From positions 60,140-124,139 of the IMG/VR virus record IMGVR_UViG_3300042691_038416: a DNA stretch of 64,000 nt, one strand, 5' to 3'. The notes under the pieces were generated by a model, which saw only the letters and a program-made list of their open reading frames with translations, was not told where the DNA came from and searched no databases. Source of the stretch: a virus. Positions 13,632-21,302 of the stretch are shown here, piece by piece; positions within the stretch are counted from its first letter, which is position 1; each line of letters begins with the position of its first letter. The position numbers and the translations under genes were made by a program.

Positions 13632-13820
13632 TTAACTTAATTTATTTTTCTTATTAAAGTTAATATAATCATAATCATCTTCCTCAACCACTTGAACAAT
13701 TTCAACAAAGTCATATTCAGCAATAGCTGCTGCTTCTTCTTCAGCTTCTTGTTTAGTTATAAATCCTAAATCAGATTTAAACCATTGTCCATGTACATCT
13801 TGTATGAGGAATGTATACAT
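13632..13820 (-). CDS. Small acidic protein downstream of a tRNA-like gene
   Basis: 62 residues (MYTFLIQDVHGQWFKSD...). An earlier in-frame ATG at 13895 lies inside the tRNA-like gene and is rejected. The pattern QWFKSDLGFITKQEAEEEAA suggests a beta-hairpin and helix; the tail is acidic. Confidence 0.6.
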   Translation of the reverse strand: MYTFLIQDVHGQWFKSDLGFITKQEAEEEAAAIAEYDFVEIVQVVEEDDYDYINFNKKNKLS

Positions 13821-13855
13821 GTTGTGTTGTTTATTTATACATATTAACACTTTTG

Positions 13856-13943
13856 CGGTCAGAACAGGAATCGAACCTGTGTTCTTATTCATCACATGTG
13901 TGAATAACTCTTATTAATTGCCTCACCATTCAGCCACCTGACC
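13856..13943 (-). tRNA. Class II tRNA-like gene, serine or leucine type, anticodon uncertain
   Basis: 88 bases. Acceptor GGTCAGG/TCTGACC with G73, T arm ACAGG TTCGATT CCTGT, D arm GCT...GGC with GG. The expected anticodon arm reads AATTA ATAAGAG TTATT, with one mismatch and AAG in the anticodon place; an alternative pairing uses TTATTCA/TGAATAA as a long arm. G73 favours serine, AAG would mean leucine. Possibly a decayed or unusual tRNA. Confidence 0.55.
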
Positions 13944-14160
13944 ATTTCGCCCAACCGTTTCCGGCTGTCCCTAATACCGAATAGCATCGCTCAGCGGCAA
14001 CCCACTTTCGTGAGAGGTTAGGACTTGTGTGTTAACTTACTACTGTTACTGGTACACCAACCAACCGACTTAGGCTCAAGTAATCGGCTCAGGTCCCTGT
14101 GAGCAATGACCTCACTTCTCATCATGCGGGACACATTAGCTGATTATCAGTCAGCACGTG
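13944..14160 (-). ncRNA. Structured non-coding RNA region between two tRNA genes
   Basis: 217 bases without a credible reading frame, clearly richer in GC than its surroundings and full of complementary arms on the minus strand: GCTGA/TCAGC, GTCCC/GGGAC around GTGAG/CTCAC, ACTT/AAGT with CCG/CGG, GTCCTAA/TTAGGGAC around CTCAC-GAAA-GTGGG, and CCG-GAAA-CGG. Two GAAA tetraloops are present. I cannot match it to tmRNA, RNase P RNA, a group I intron or the hammerhead core. It lies immediately downstream of tRNA-Glu in the same transcript. Confidence 0.5.
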
Positions 14161-14235
14161 TAGTCCGTACGGGATTCGAACCCGTGATCTCTTCCGTGAA
14201 AGGGAAGTGTCCTAAACCAGCTAGACGAACGGACC
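14161..14235 (-). tRNA. tRNA-Glu(TTC)
   Basis: 75 bases. Acceptor GGTCCGT/ACGGACT, anticodon arm CTTCC CTTTCAC GGAAG giving TTC, T arm ACGGG TTCGAAT CCCGT. Confidence 0.93.
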
Positions 14236-14242
14236 ATGTTTA

Positions 14243-14536
14243 TTAAACTAAAAACTCAACTTCAATTTCCTCAGATATCTTATTCATAATTTCATCAGCC
14301 CATTGATATGAGTCTAATGGAACAAATCTATCTGATTTATATCCCATTTCACGACCTAATCGTTCTGAGTATGGTGAGATAATTTCATCAAGAGCGATAG
14401 CGGAACCATCATTAGATAGTATTTCTCTAATTGTATATGTCTCACCTACTTTTAATTTACTTAATGCTTCAATGGTTTCAGGTCGATTATCTTTAGGTGT
14501 ATTATTGATACAAACTACTTTTTGTCCTACATCCAT
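14243..14536 (-). CDS. Small conserved phage protein, SH3-like
   Basis: 97 residues. VGQKVVCINNTP and LKVGETYTIREI are typical of a small family in phages with a barrel-like N-terminal part; the tail EEIEVEFLV is acidic. No known function. Its ATG overlaps the preceding stop by one base. Confidence 0.7.
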   Translation of the reverse strand: MDVGQKVVCINNTPKDNRPETIEALSKLKVGETYTIREILSNDGSAIALDEIISPYSERLGREMGYKSDRFVPLDSYQWADEIMNKISEEIEVEFLV

Positions 14537-14730
14537 TACTTATCTTCTCCTTTATAAGGTTCTGTTTCAATTGTTTTAGGTAAAGGTAAACCATATATTT
14601 TTATCAATTTAACATATGTTTCATCTCCCTTTCTACACTCAACCCACAATCCATTTTCTTTACCATTTGTGGTGAGTGGAATAATAATCAATTCTTCTTT
14701 AAATAAATTCTTAAACCAATTAATAATCAT
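14536..14730 (-). CDS. Small protein of unknown function
   Basis: 64 residues from the ATG at 14730 (MIINWFKNLFKEELIIIP...), which overlaps the preceding stop; an upstream ATG at 14754 is possible. N-terminal amphipathic helix then beta pattern with GLWVECRKGDETYVKLIKIY. No family recognised. Confidence 0.6.
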   Translation of the reverse strand: MIINWFKNLFKEELIIIPLTTNGKENGLWVECRKGDETYVKLIKIYGLPLPKTIETEPYKGEDK

Positions 14731-15031
14731 ATGCTTCCCAACTTGTGAGTTCAAATACTAATCTTAATTCAATAACTTCTTTTGTTTCTTCATCTACAGT
14801 TGCTGTTGCTCGAAATCCACCTGTAGCGTTTATATAATTTGATTTTTCTTTTACAGCACCATCATAAGCACCATGAAGTAAATCCATTGCACATTTAAAT
14901 AATGCTCCGGTAGTGGGTACTTCACCTTCACTAGTAGCCCATGTCCAGTTTAGTAATGTCATGGCTTTATGAACTTTTCCCCAATTAAAGTTCTCAATAA
15001 TACTATCAATTGCTTTTTCTTTATTTAACAT
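14720..15031 (-). CDS. Protein of unknown function
   Basis: 103 residues from the AAAGGTTATG-type start at 15031. Helix AIDSIIENFNWGKVHKAMTL then TWATSEGEVPTTGALF and the beta pair GGFRATATVDEETKEVIELR. A Bacteroidota-phage family of unknown function is likely, from memory. An earlier in-frame start is excluded by the promoter at 15043-15073. Confidence 0.7.
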   Translation of the reverse strand: MLNKEKAIDSIIENFNWGKVHKAMTLLNWTWATSEGEVPTTGALFKCAMDLLHGAYDGAVKEKSNYINATGGFRATATVDEETKEVIELRLVFELTSWEAYDY

Positions 15032-15042
15032 AACCTTTTTAT

Positions 15043-15073
15043 TGAATATAAATTTAAAAACTTTATAAGCCAA
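15043..15073 (-). promoter_or_regulatory. Phage-family promoter for the 15031-14243 operon and tRNA-Glu
   Basis: Minus strand TTTGGCTTAT (-33) and TATATTCA at 15043-15050 (-7). Confidence 0.75.
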
Positions 15074-15074
15074 A

Positions 15075-15200
15075 TTATACTGTTTCTTCCCAAACTCCAA
15101 TAAATTCAGAGATAAGTAATACAATTGAAGCCAATATCATATCATATGGTAGGAGAATATATCCTATCATTCTAATAAATGATTTGGTAAAACTAAGCAT
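15075..15200 (-). CDS. Very small membrane protein
   Basis: 41 residues: a basic start (MLSFTKSFIR) and one long hydrophobic stretch (residues 11-37). The position just downstream of tRNA-Arg and before a promoter is its main support. Confidence 0.4.
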   Translation of the reverse strand: MLSFTKSFIRMIGYILLPYDMILASIVLLISEFIGVWEETV

Positions 15201-15253
15201 TTTGTGTTTTTTAGGATCTGGATGATTCATCTTCTTTATATTTTAATTGTTAG

Positions 15254-15327
15254 TAGTCCCGACGAGGATCGAACTCATAACCTACTGCTTAGAAGGCAGT
15301 TGCTCTATCCAATTGAGCTACGGGACC
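15254..15327 (-). tRNA. tRNA-Arg(TCT)
   Basis: 74 bases. Acceptor GGTCCCG/CGGGACT, D arm GCTC...GAGC, anticodon arm ACTGC CTTCTAA GCAGT giving TCT, T arm with TTCGATC. Confidence 0.93.
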
Positions 15328-15332
15328 ATATT

Positions 15333-15407
15333 TTAACAGTATGGACATTCATATCCTCGTTCTCTAACATCATAATATTTTTGACACTTAGAACATTTTT
15401 TCCACAC
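15333..15407 (-). CDS. Possible 24-residue zinc-ribbon micropeptide between tRNAs
   Basis: Frame WKKCSKCQKYYDVRERGYEC ending in PYC and a stop; two CxxC pairs 13 residues apart are exactly a rubredoxin-like zinc ribbon. The only in-frame start I see is GTG at 15407. The frame could also be a remnant of a longer protein cut by the tRNA genes. Confidence 0.35.
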   Translation of the reverse strand: MWKKCSKCQKYYDVRERGYECPYC

Positions 15408-15422
15408 TTCATGATTAAATAG

Positions 15423-15499
15423 TACTCCCGGAGGGACTTGAACCCACGTGTAACCAACTACCCTTTCTACATGGTATAAGCATGAGGGGATACGGGAGC
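15423..15499 (-). tRNA. tRNA-like gene with irregular core
   Basis: 77 bases with seven-pair acceptor GCTCCCG/CGGGAGT and a T arm with TTCAAGT, one stem mismatch. The core does not fold normally: a hairpin CATG CTTATAC CATG lies where the D arm should be, and a D-loop-like AGTTGGTTA comes after it. This order is reversed relative to a normal tRNA. Confidence 0.45.
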
Positions 15500-15505
15500 G
15501 TGAAT

Positions 15506-15763
15506 TCATATTGTTATTGTTACTTTATTATCTTTAAAACTAATTTCTTTTATTACTCTTATTTTACCATCCATGAAATATCTTCCCACATCCATTCCTA
15601 CTCTAATAAATGGACCACCTGATGGATCAACAAACTCAATAACTCCATCTAGATTTGTTCCTACTCTATAATAATCACCTCCTATCATTTCTATTTGATT
15701 ATCACTAATCTGTTTAAAAATAATATCATCTCCGTAGCGGTTAATATAACTTGCGGTCTTCAT
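15506..15763 (-). CDS. Small beta-rich protein of unknown function
   Basis: 85 residues of alternating strands (FKQISDNQIEMIGGDYYRVG, later YFMDGKIRVIKEISFKDNKV). It overlaps the end of the coiled-coil gene upstream by 23 bases. No family recognised. Confidence 0.6.
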   Translation of the reverse strand: MKTASYINRYGDDIIFKQISDNQIEMIGGDYYRVGTNLDGVIEFVDPSGGPFIRVGMDVGRYFMDGKIRVIKEISFKDNKVTITI

Positions 15764-15971
15764 TTTGAGTTCGATTTCTTAGGATTGATTCTAGTATGAT
15801 TTTTTTGTTTGCTTCATCTCTTGCTTCTCTTTCAAGTTGGGAATTTTTACTTTTGAGCAGATTAATTTCTTGCTCTAGCTTAGTATTCTTCTTTTCCAGT
15901 TTAATATAAGCTATAGATATTCCTATTAATAAAAGTATAAGAGAAACAATCATGTGTTTGATTTTTTTCAC
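15741..15971 (-). CDS. Membrane-anchored coiled-coil protein
   Basis: 76 residues if the GTG at 15971 is used, or 70 from the ATG at 15953. A membrane span (about 7-24) is followed by a heptad-rich coiled coil (KLEKKNTKLEQEINLLKSKN and on). The layout resembles phage i-spanins or small lysis-associated proteins, but it is far from the endolysin, so this is a weak guess. Confidence 0.6.
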   Translation of the reverse strand: MKKIKHMIVSLILLLIGISIAYIKLEKKNTKLEQEINLLKSKNSQLEREARDEANKKIILESILRNRTQNEDRKLY

Positions 15972-15978
15972 TGGTGAA

Positions 15979-15994
15979 AGGGGCCGTAGCCCCT
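15979..15994 (-). terminator. Hairpin AGGGGC-TACG-GCCCCT
   Basis: Six strong pairs with a four-base loop, plus outer GGTG/CACC pairing, directly after 16023-16250. No long T-run follows; it may terminate or may attenuate the GTG-started gene behind it. Confidence 0.55.
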
Positions 15995-16022
15995 AAAAAC
16001 ACCAAAGAAAAATTATTGAAAA

Positions 16023-16250
16023 TTAAGCGGTTTGCTTAACACGACGACGTGAAACATAATACATTGCATTAGCAATATCATCATTAATACGACGACGACG
16101 AGCTTTCACATTTGAGATGTGAGACTCAGAGTAACCAGTTTCAGCAGCGATGCGCTGGTTGTCACCACGGCGTTCACGTGCCATGTAGAATGCTAAAATT
16201 GCTGTGCGGTTCATACGACGCTTCAGAGATTTCATTTTACTTTTTTTCAT
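16023..16250 (-). CDS. Small arginine-rich helix-turn-helix protein
   Basis: 75 residues. NQRIAAETGYSESHISNVKA (residues 31-50) is a clear helix-turn-helix of the XRE type, flanked by Arg-rich helices. Probable transcriptional regulator of phage or host genes. Start context AAACGTTATG, promoter at 16289-16320. Confidence 0.75.
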   Translation of the reverse strand: MKKSKMKSLKRRMNRTAILAFYMARERRGDNQRIAAETGYSESHISNVKARRRRINDDIANAMYYVSRRRVKQTA

Positions 16251-16288
16251 AACGTTTTTTTTTGTTTTTAATTTTTAAATTTATATTA

Positions 16289-16320
16289 TTAATATATGTT
16301 AAAAGATTTTGGAAGCCAAA
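16289..16320 (-). promoter_or_regulatory. Phage-family promoter for the HTH gene
   Basis: Minus strand TTTGGCTTCC (-33) and TATATTAA at 16289-16296 (-7). Confidence 0.75.
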
Positions 16321-16336
16321 CTTTTTAACTTCTCTT

Positions 16337-16501
16337 TTATTTAATCCATTCTTCATAACCCATAACTATAGCCTCCACAATTGATAATTGAGGATTTTCT
16401 TTCATACTCTTAAGGGCGAATGTGACTACTTCTGCTTCTAATCCATAACCAGAGGCATTTTTAATTGCGTTTCCTATAATTTTAAGTTCTTCTAATTCCA
16501 T
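16337..16501 (-). CDS. Small helical protein
   Basis: 54 residues (MELEELKIIGNAIKNASGYG...YEEWIK), helical, moderately acidic. The start context AAAAGTTATG and an exact promoter upstream support it. The pattern VVTFALKSMKENPQLSIVEA recalls conserved small phage proteins of unknown role. Confidence 0.65.
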   Translation of the reverse strand: MELEELKIIGNAIKNASGYGLEAEVVTFALKSMKENPQLSIVEAIVMGYEEWIK

Positions 16502-16519
16502 AACTTTTTTATTATATAA

Positions 16520-16551
16520 TAAATATAAGTTAAAGAATTTAGGAAGCCAAA
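16520..16551 (-). promoter_or_regulatory. Phage-family promoter for 16337-16501
   Basis: Minus strand TTTGGCTTCC (-33) and TATATTTA at 16520-16527 (-7). Confidence 0.8.
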
Positions 16552-16553
16552 TT

Positions 16554-18875
16554 TTATGGATATAGGTAAGAGGACATTATCTTATAATCTTCACTACCAA
16601 AATGTACTAAAATGACAGAAGCCTCATTTGCTAAAGTTATACTACTATTATTATCAATTGTTCCTCCACTTGGAGCATTTACAGAATAACTAGATCCTCC
16701 ACCAGTGTTTTTTATCATAAAAACTTTTCCTGTCTCATATCCTGTAGCCATATTAAGATCAGTTTTTATTTCTATAGCGCAAAATCTATTATCTATATTA
16801 TCTGTGGCTGTGGCTACACTTAAACCAGGAACAGTTAATGATCTAACACCATCATCATATGTAAAATTAGTATGACCTGTAAAATTATCACTATTCCCAG
16901 CATATTGAACTCGACCTGGAGAACCTCCACTACCGTTATTAGGTTTATAAAATATTGTTGTGGTACCTGCTCCATCATCTGATCCTGAGTAATTGCTACC
17001 AGAAAATTTTAAAACAACAGAATTTGAATATGATGTGGCATTAACTTGTAAATCTTTAAGAGTTCCACCTCCACCGCCACCACCACCTCCAAAAGCACTA
17101 GAGGCAGTATAATATAATTGACCTGTAGTGGTATTGATAGTGACCACATTAGATTGGTTAGTGGTAGTTAACATTGGGAAAAATACACTACCAGAAGAAT
17201 TTAAACTACCTGTGACACTTAATATACTACCATTAAATCTAAAATTAGACTCACCATTTATTGTATTAGCAGTTCCTGTGGCTGTAAGAATATAATTATC
17301 AAAATTATTATTTATAGTTACTCCACTTCCTCCACCAAACGCACTTGATGCTGTATAATATAATTGTCCGGTTGCTGTATTAATTGTGACTACATTAGAT
17401 TGATTAGTAGTGGTTAACTCAGGAAAATAAATGGCTCCTGAGGAAAACATTCGTGTAGTACTAACTCCAAGCATATCAGCTCTAGTACCAGCGTTAGCCC
17501 CTTTACCTATAACAAATACATCTGTTGTGTTATTTTGTTTGTTATAATAACCTATAGCTGTTTGAGCTGAACCTGACGCTATAGTTCCTACACCTGAGGC
17601 ATGAGAAAAATTTCCAAACGCTGTTGTTTCTGATCCTTCAGCATGTGAGGCTGTTCCTATAGCATTTGTAACTGATCCCTCAGCATGTGAGTATACTCCT
17701 GATGCTGTTGTGACATTTCCTTCTGAGTGAGCATATACTCCTAGTGCTGTAGTACTATATCCTTCAGCATGTGATGAGGCTCCTGATGCAAAAGTTAACT
17801 GACCTTCAGCGTGTGAATATAAACCAGCAGCAGTAGTATTAATTCCTTGAGCTAAACTTTTAGATTCATATTGGAAAAGAAAACTAGCATCTCCTTCAAA
17901 AGTACTAGCTGAATTAAACTGTACTGAATATTCTACACCACCCGGATTTGTACTTCCTCCTCCACCAAATGCGCTTGATGCTGTATAATATAGTTGTCCT
18001 GTAGTTGTGTTAATAGTTACAACATTTGACTGATTTGTTGTTGTTAACCCTGGAAGAAAAACATTTCCTGAGGCAAATGTTCTAGTTGAACTTACTCCAA
18101 AAGCATCTGCTCTTGATCCTATACCTGCTCCATTACCAACTGTAAATAAATCAGTTGTATTACCTTGTGTGTTATATTGGCCTACTACAGTTTGCGCTGC
18201 TCCAGAAGCTACTGTATTTTGACCTAAAGCTGTTGAAGCTTCTCCTTTAGCAACAGTACCAGCATTAGCAGCAAATGAGTAGTTTCCTGATGCGTGCGCA
18301 CTTAAATTAAATGCTGCTGTTTGGGTTCCAGAAGCAGTACTATTATATCCAAAAGCAATTGATCTATTTCCACTTACTAATGAATATCCTCCTCCAACAA
18401 ATCCACCATCCCCATCAATAGTGATAATATTATTATCACCCATAGCTAAAGCTGAGTTCCCAGAAACATTATTATTTTGTCCAAATGCTACTGAGCTATC
18501 ACTTCCTGATATATTTAAATTATAACCAACAGCTATTGAGTTGATTGCATTCACTACAGGAGGTGCTCCGCCACCTGATGATCCTAAAGATAAACTTCTA
18601 GATTCATACTGATAAAGAAAATTATCATCACCTTCTAAAACACTAGCTGAGTTAAATTGAACAGAATATTCTACTCCGCCAGGAGGTGTTCCTCCTCCTC
18701 CAAGAGCAGTTGAAGCTGTGATAAATACTCGTCCACTGCTACTTATTATTAGTACATCAGATACAGTTGTTGGTGGTGTTGTTAGTGTTGTGAAATCTAC
18801 ACTACCTGAAACAAGTAAACTACTTGATACTTTTAGATCTTTAAAACTACCTGATCGAGCTACAAATGTTGGCAT
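16554..18875 (-). CDS. Tail-fibre-like protein with YadA-head-type repeats
   Basis: 773 residues, rich in S, T, G, A. Two long arrays of 14-residue repeats of the type SHAEGxxTxASGxYxHAEG (about residues 125-230 and 345-440), the left-handed beta-roll of trimeric YadA/Hep_Hag heads. Segments of the form YYTASSAFGGG(G/S) with TNQSNVVTINT recur three to four times as spacers. Starts with MPTFVARSGSFKDLKV. It probably forms part of a long trimeric fibre. One base separates it from the paralogous 18877-20682 gene upstream. Confidence 0.8.
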   Translation of the reverse strand: MPTFVARSGSFKDLKVSSSLLVSGSVDFTTLTTPPTTVSDVLIISSSGRVFITASTALGGGGTPPGGVEYSVQFNSASVLEGDDNFLYQYESRSLSLGSSGGGAPPVVNAINSIAVGYNLNISGSDSSVAFGQNNNVSGNSALAMGDNNIITIDGDGGFVGGGYSLVSGNRSIAFGYNSTASGTQTAAFNLSAHASGNYSFAANAGTVAKGEASTALGQNTVASGAAQTVVGQYNTQGNTTDLFTVGNGAGIGSRADAFGVSSTRTFASGNVFLPGLTTTNQSNVVTINTTTGQLYYTASSAFGGGGSTNPGGVEYSVQFNSASTFEGDASFLFQYESKSLAQGINTTAAGLYSHAEGQLTFASGASSHAEGYSTTALGVYAHSEGNVTTASGVYSHAEGSVTNAIGTASHAEGSETTAFGNFSHASGVGTIASGSAQTAIGYYNKQNNTTDVFVIGKGANAGTRADMLGVSTTRMFSSGAIYFPELTTTNQSNVVTINTATGQLYYTASSAFGGGSGVTINNNFDNYILTATGTANTINGESNFRFNGSILSVTGSLNSSGSVFFPMLTTTNQSNVVTINTTTGQLYYTASSAFGGGGGGGGGTLKDLQVNATSYSNSVVLKFSGSNYSGSDDGAGTTTIFYKPNNGSGGSPGRVQYAGNSDNFTGHTNFTYDDGVRSLTVPGLSVATATDNIDNRFCAIEIKTDLNMATGYETGKVFMIKNTGGGSSYSVNAPSGGTIDNNSSITLANEASVILVHFGSEDYKIMSSYLYP

Positions 18876-18876
18876 A

Positions 18877-20682
18877 TTAGTTATTGTATGGTGTTGCTAT
18901 CCAGTAAACATTACCGGTTAATGCGTCTGTTGAGTTTGAGTTAATTGTGAATGCATTCGCTACTTTCCCTTCTATTGTCCATGACCTAGCATCTTCACCA
19001 GTGACTGTTATAGCATAATTAGTATTAGGATATACTACTGAGAAATTAACTGTTGCTTGATAATTATCTACTCCACCTGGCTGTGTGAATGAACCAGGTG
19101 CTACTTCTCCTGCTTTTAATGTTGGTATATAAGAAGCTGTAGGAGCATATGAGGCAGACACAGCATATGAACTTGATAAAGCATATGAACTACTTAAAGC
19201 ATATGAACTACTCAAAGCATAAGATGAACTAACAGCGTGACTAGCTGTCCCAATTAATTGACCAGTTAATGATCCAGTATATGAACCTGTAAAACTAGTT
19301 GCTGAGATTGAGGTGAGTCCTGTTATAGTAGAAGCTAATGTTAAACTATCACTAGATTCTACAGCTAAATTAGTACCAGCTAAATCAGTTAATAAATCAG
19401 AGTAAATAATATATTTATTGGCTCCATCATTTACAAATACTTTATCTGATGAAGCTAAGTTAGTTGTAGCTACAGTTGGGAATACTGGTGTTGCTGTTAC
19501 ATTTGTTAATCCGGCTCCATTTCCAGTAAATGATCCACTAAATGAACCTGTTAAACTTGAATTAGCTCCAGTTAACTGAATTGATGTATTACCTGTTATT
19601 GTAGTGCCATTATCTGTTAGACTAGAATTAGCAAATGCAGTTCCAGTCCATTTAGTTATAACATCAGTTGTTAAAGCTGAGGCTCCACTCACAGCTACAG
19701 TTTGAGCTGATCCTCCATTATATGAGAATGCAGTTATACCTGTACCTTGAGATAAGGAACTCCCTACAGATCCAGCACCTGGAGCATATGAGGCTGATAC
19801 AGCATATGAACTAGACAGAGCATATGATGAACTTAAGGCATAGCTAGAACTTATAGCCACACTAGCACTTTCTGCCCAACTTGCTGTTCCTGTTAATGTT
19901 CCTATAAATGAACCACTAAATGAACCTGTGTTAAAAACAATATCAAAAGTAGATCCATCTCCTTTAGTAAATGTAATAGTTCCATTAGCTATAGAAGCTG
20001 TTATAAGTGAGTTATTAGAAGTAAGAGCAGTGGATGAAGTATAAAATACTTGTTTTGAAGAACTATCAAATACTAAAACACTAGGTTTGCTAGCTACTTG
20101 TGTTAAACCAGGTAAATATAAAGAATTTGAGACATATGTAGCTGTAGAATTTACTCCAAAAGCATCTGCTCTAGTTGTTATACTTCCACTTCCAATAATA
20201 AATAAATCTGTTGTATTACCACTTTTATTATAAGTACCTATTGCTACTTGTCCATTACCTGCCGCTATTGTTCCTTCACCTGCCGCAAATGAGTAATCAC
20301 CTGATGCCACAGTACTTGAACCTATTGATTTAGCATAATCACCTGATGCTTGTGTGCTATTTCCTTCAGCATGTGAATGATTTCCACTAGCTATATTTGA
20401 TAAACCTTCAGCGTGAGCGTAATCACCTGACGCGGTTGTACCTTTTCCTTCAGCATGTGAGTATAAACCTGACGCGTCTGAGCCACTTCCGTGGGCAAAT
20501 GATGTTGAACCATCAGTTGAATTAATTAAATTACCTTGAATAAGATCAGCATCTATAATAATAGTATTTTGAGCAGTCCCATTTAAAGCATTAATTATTC
20601 TAGCGACGTGTTCCGCCTGAACTATCTGTCCAGTAACAATAGGATTGGGTGAAGCTCCTGAGCCGGTATTTAATGTAGCCAT
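18877..20682 (-). CDS. Second tail-fibre-like protein, paralogue with SSYAL repeats
   Basis: 601 residues. N-terminal TGSGASPNPIVTGQIVQAEH, a SHAEG/ASG repeat array near 62-150, then two arrays of the heptad SSYALSS (around 280-300 and 485-510) and a C-terminal beta domain with YPNTNYAITVTGED. SSYAxS repeats occur in fibres of other large phages and probably form a triple coiled shaft. Shares segment types (TTDLFIIGSG, ADAFGVNST) with 16554-18875, so the two are paralogues. Confidence 0.8.
   Translation of the reverse strand: MATLNTGSGASPNPIVTGQIVQAEHVARIINALNGTAQNTIIIDADLIQGNLINSTDGSTSFAHGSGSDASGLYSHAEGKGTTASGDYAHAEGLSNIASGNHSHAEGNSTQASGDYAKSIGSSTVASGDYSFAAGEGTIAAGNGQVAIGTYNKSGNTTDLFIIGSGSITTRADAFGVNSTATYVSNSLYLPGLTQVASKPSVLVFDSSSKQVFYTSSTALTSNNSLITASIANGTITFTKGDGSTFDIVFNTGSFSGSFIGTLTGTASWAESASVAISSSYALSSSYALSSSYAVSASYAPGAGSVGSSLSQGTGITAFSYNGGSAQTVAVSGASALTTDVITKWTGTAFANSSLTDNGTTITGNTSIQLTGANSSLTGSFSGSFTGNGAGLTNVTATPVFPTVATTNLASSDKVFVNDGANKYIIYSDLLTDLAGTNLAVESSDSLTLASTITGLTSISATSFTGSYTGSLTGQLIGTASHAVSSSYALSSSYALSSSYALSSSYAVSASYAPTASYIPTLKAGEVAPGSFTQPGGVDNYQATVNFSVVYPNTNYAITVTGEDARSWTIEGKVANAFTINSNSTDALTGNVYWIATPYNN
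19143..19236. repeat. 21-base tandem repeats coding SSYALSS
   Basis: AGCATATGAACTACTTAA-type units recur four to five times with few differences on the plus strand, within the fibre gene. Confidence 0.75.
19783..19860. repeat. Second block of SSYALSS-coding tandem repeats
   Basis: Three to four copies of the same 21-base unit, more diverged, elsewhere in the fibre gene. Recombination between the blocks could shorten or lengthen the shaft. Confidence 0.65.
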
Positions 20683-20702
20683 TTATGAATCTAGATTTTG
20701 TT

Positions 20703-20711
20703 ATAAATATT
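20703..20711 (-). promoter_or_regulatory. Candidate late-type box AATATTTAT for the fibre genes
   Basis: Minus strand AATATTTAT, 20 bases before the ATG at 20682, with no TTnGGnTT box at the usual distance. The same box stands before other structural or exported genes (25637, 58901, 61226). Confidence 0.35.
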
Positions 20712-20731
20712 TACAAAACCTAGAAACACCC

Positions 20732-21298
20732 TTAATTCTCGAATATATTTTTTAGTTTTTCAGTTTCAATAATACGTTGAAGTCTACTAACATATAAACT
20801 ATCTTCAGCATATCTTTCTCCAAGTTTTCTAAAATATTCAGATTCATTAGAAACATTACACATTACAGAACTTTGATACATAGCGTAATCATATACACAA
20901 TCCACCCAGTCTCTATAAGACGCATATGTATTTTTTTCACCTTGAGCTGAGGTGACACGTTGGCGTGCTTTACGCATACCGAACATATTATTATTTTGTT
21001 TAAATACTTTACTAGTGAAATTTCCTGATTCTAGTTTAGCCTGAGCTAGCACAATATGTGGGTATTTCACATTACAGCTCTCTAATAGTTTTATTAATGC
21101 TTTTTCACTGAAAGGTACAGATGGTATAGTAATTGTATCTGTTGTTTTTCGATGGATTATCCTACTAATTGCTTTATTAGAGGAAGCATATCCCAAACCA
21201 AACACTAATACTATAAGTGTGAGAAATCCAATTATTGGAGTTCTAAACTTAACAGGTACATAGACCAGTTTTTCTTTATTAAAATAAAATAGTTTCAT
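20732..21298 (-). CDS. Membrane-anchored glucosaminidase (endolysin-like)
   Basis: 188 residues from the ATG at 21298, or 194 from 21316. An N-terminal membrane segment (about 18-36) is followed by a glucosaminidase (LYZ2/FlgJ-type) domain: HIVLAQAKLESGNF with the catalytic Glu, NNMFGMR, then NTYASYRDWVDCVYDYAMY. The single N-terminal anchor could be a signal-arrest-release segment. It should cleave GlcNAc-MurNAc bonds in peptidoglycan. Adjacent to the fibres and a two-span small membrane protein that could be a holin. Confidence 0.85.
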   Translation of the reverse strand: MKLFYFNKEKLVYVPVKFRTPIIGFLTLIVLVFGLGYASSNKAISRIIHRKTTDTITIPSVPFSEKALIKLLESCNVKYPHIVLAQAKLESGNFTSKVFKQNNNMFGMRKARQRVTSAQGEKNTYASYRDWVDCVYDYAMYQSSVMCNVSNESEYFRKLGERYAEDSLYVSRLQRIIETEKLKNIFEN

Positions 21299-21302
21299 AT
21301 TT

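Noticed and set aside
13821-13895. Longer start of the 13632-13820 gene
   Set aside because: The added residues come from the tRNA-like gene.
13944-14160. Group I intron, tmRNA or hammerhead ribozyme
   Set aside because: I could not find the P/Q/R/S core elements, a tmRNA tag frame with tRNA-like ends, or the CUGAUGA...GAAA core in the right order.
15741-15971. i-spanin of a lysis cassette
   Set aside because: Only the membrane-plus-coiled-coil shape fits; it is 5 kb from the endolysin and no o-spanin lipoprotein overlaps it.
20703-20711. T4-type late promoter TATAAATA
   Set aside because: TATAAATA-like sequence appears on the plus strand, the wrong strand for these genes; only the reverse form AATATTTAT lies in sense orientation, so it is listed as a separate weak candidate.
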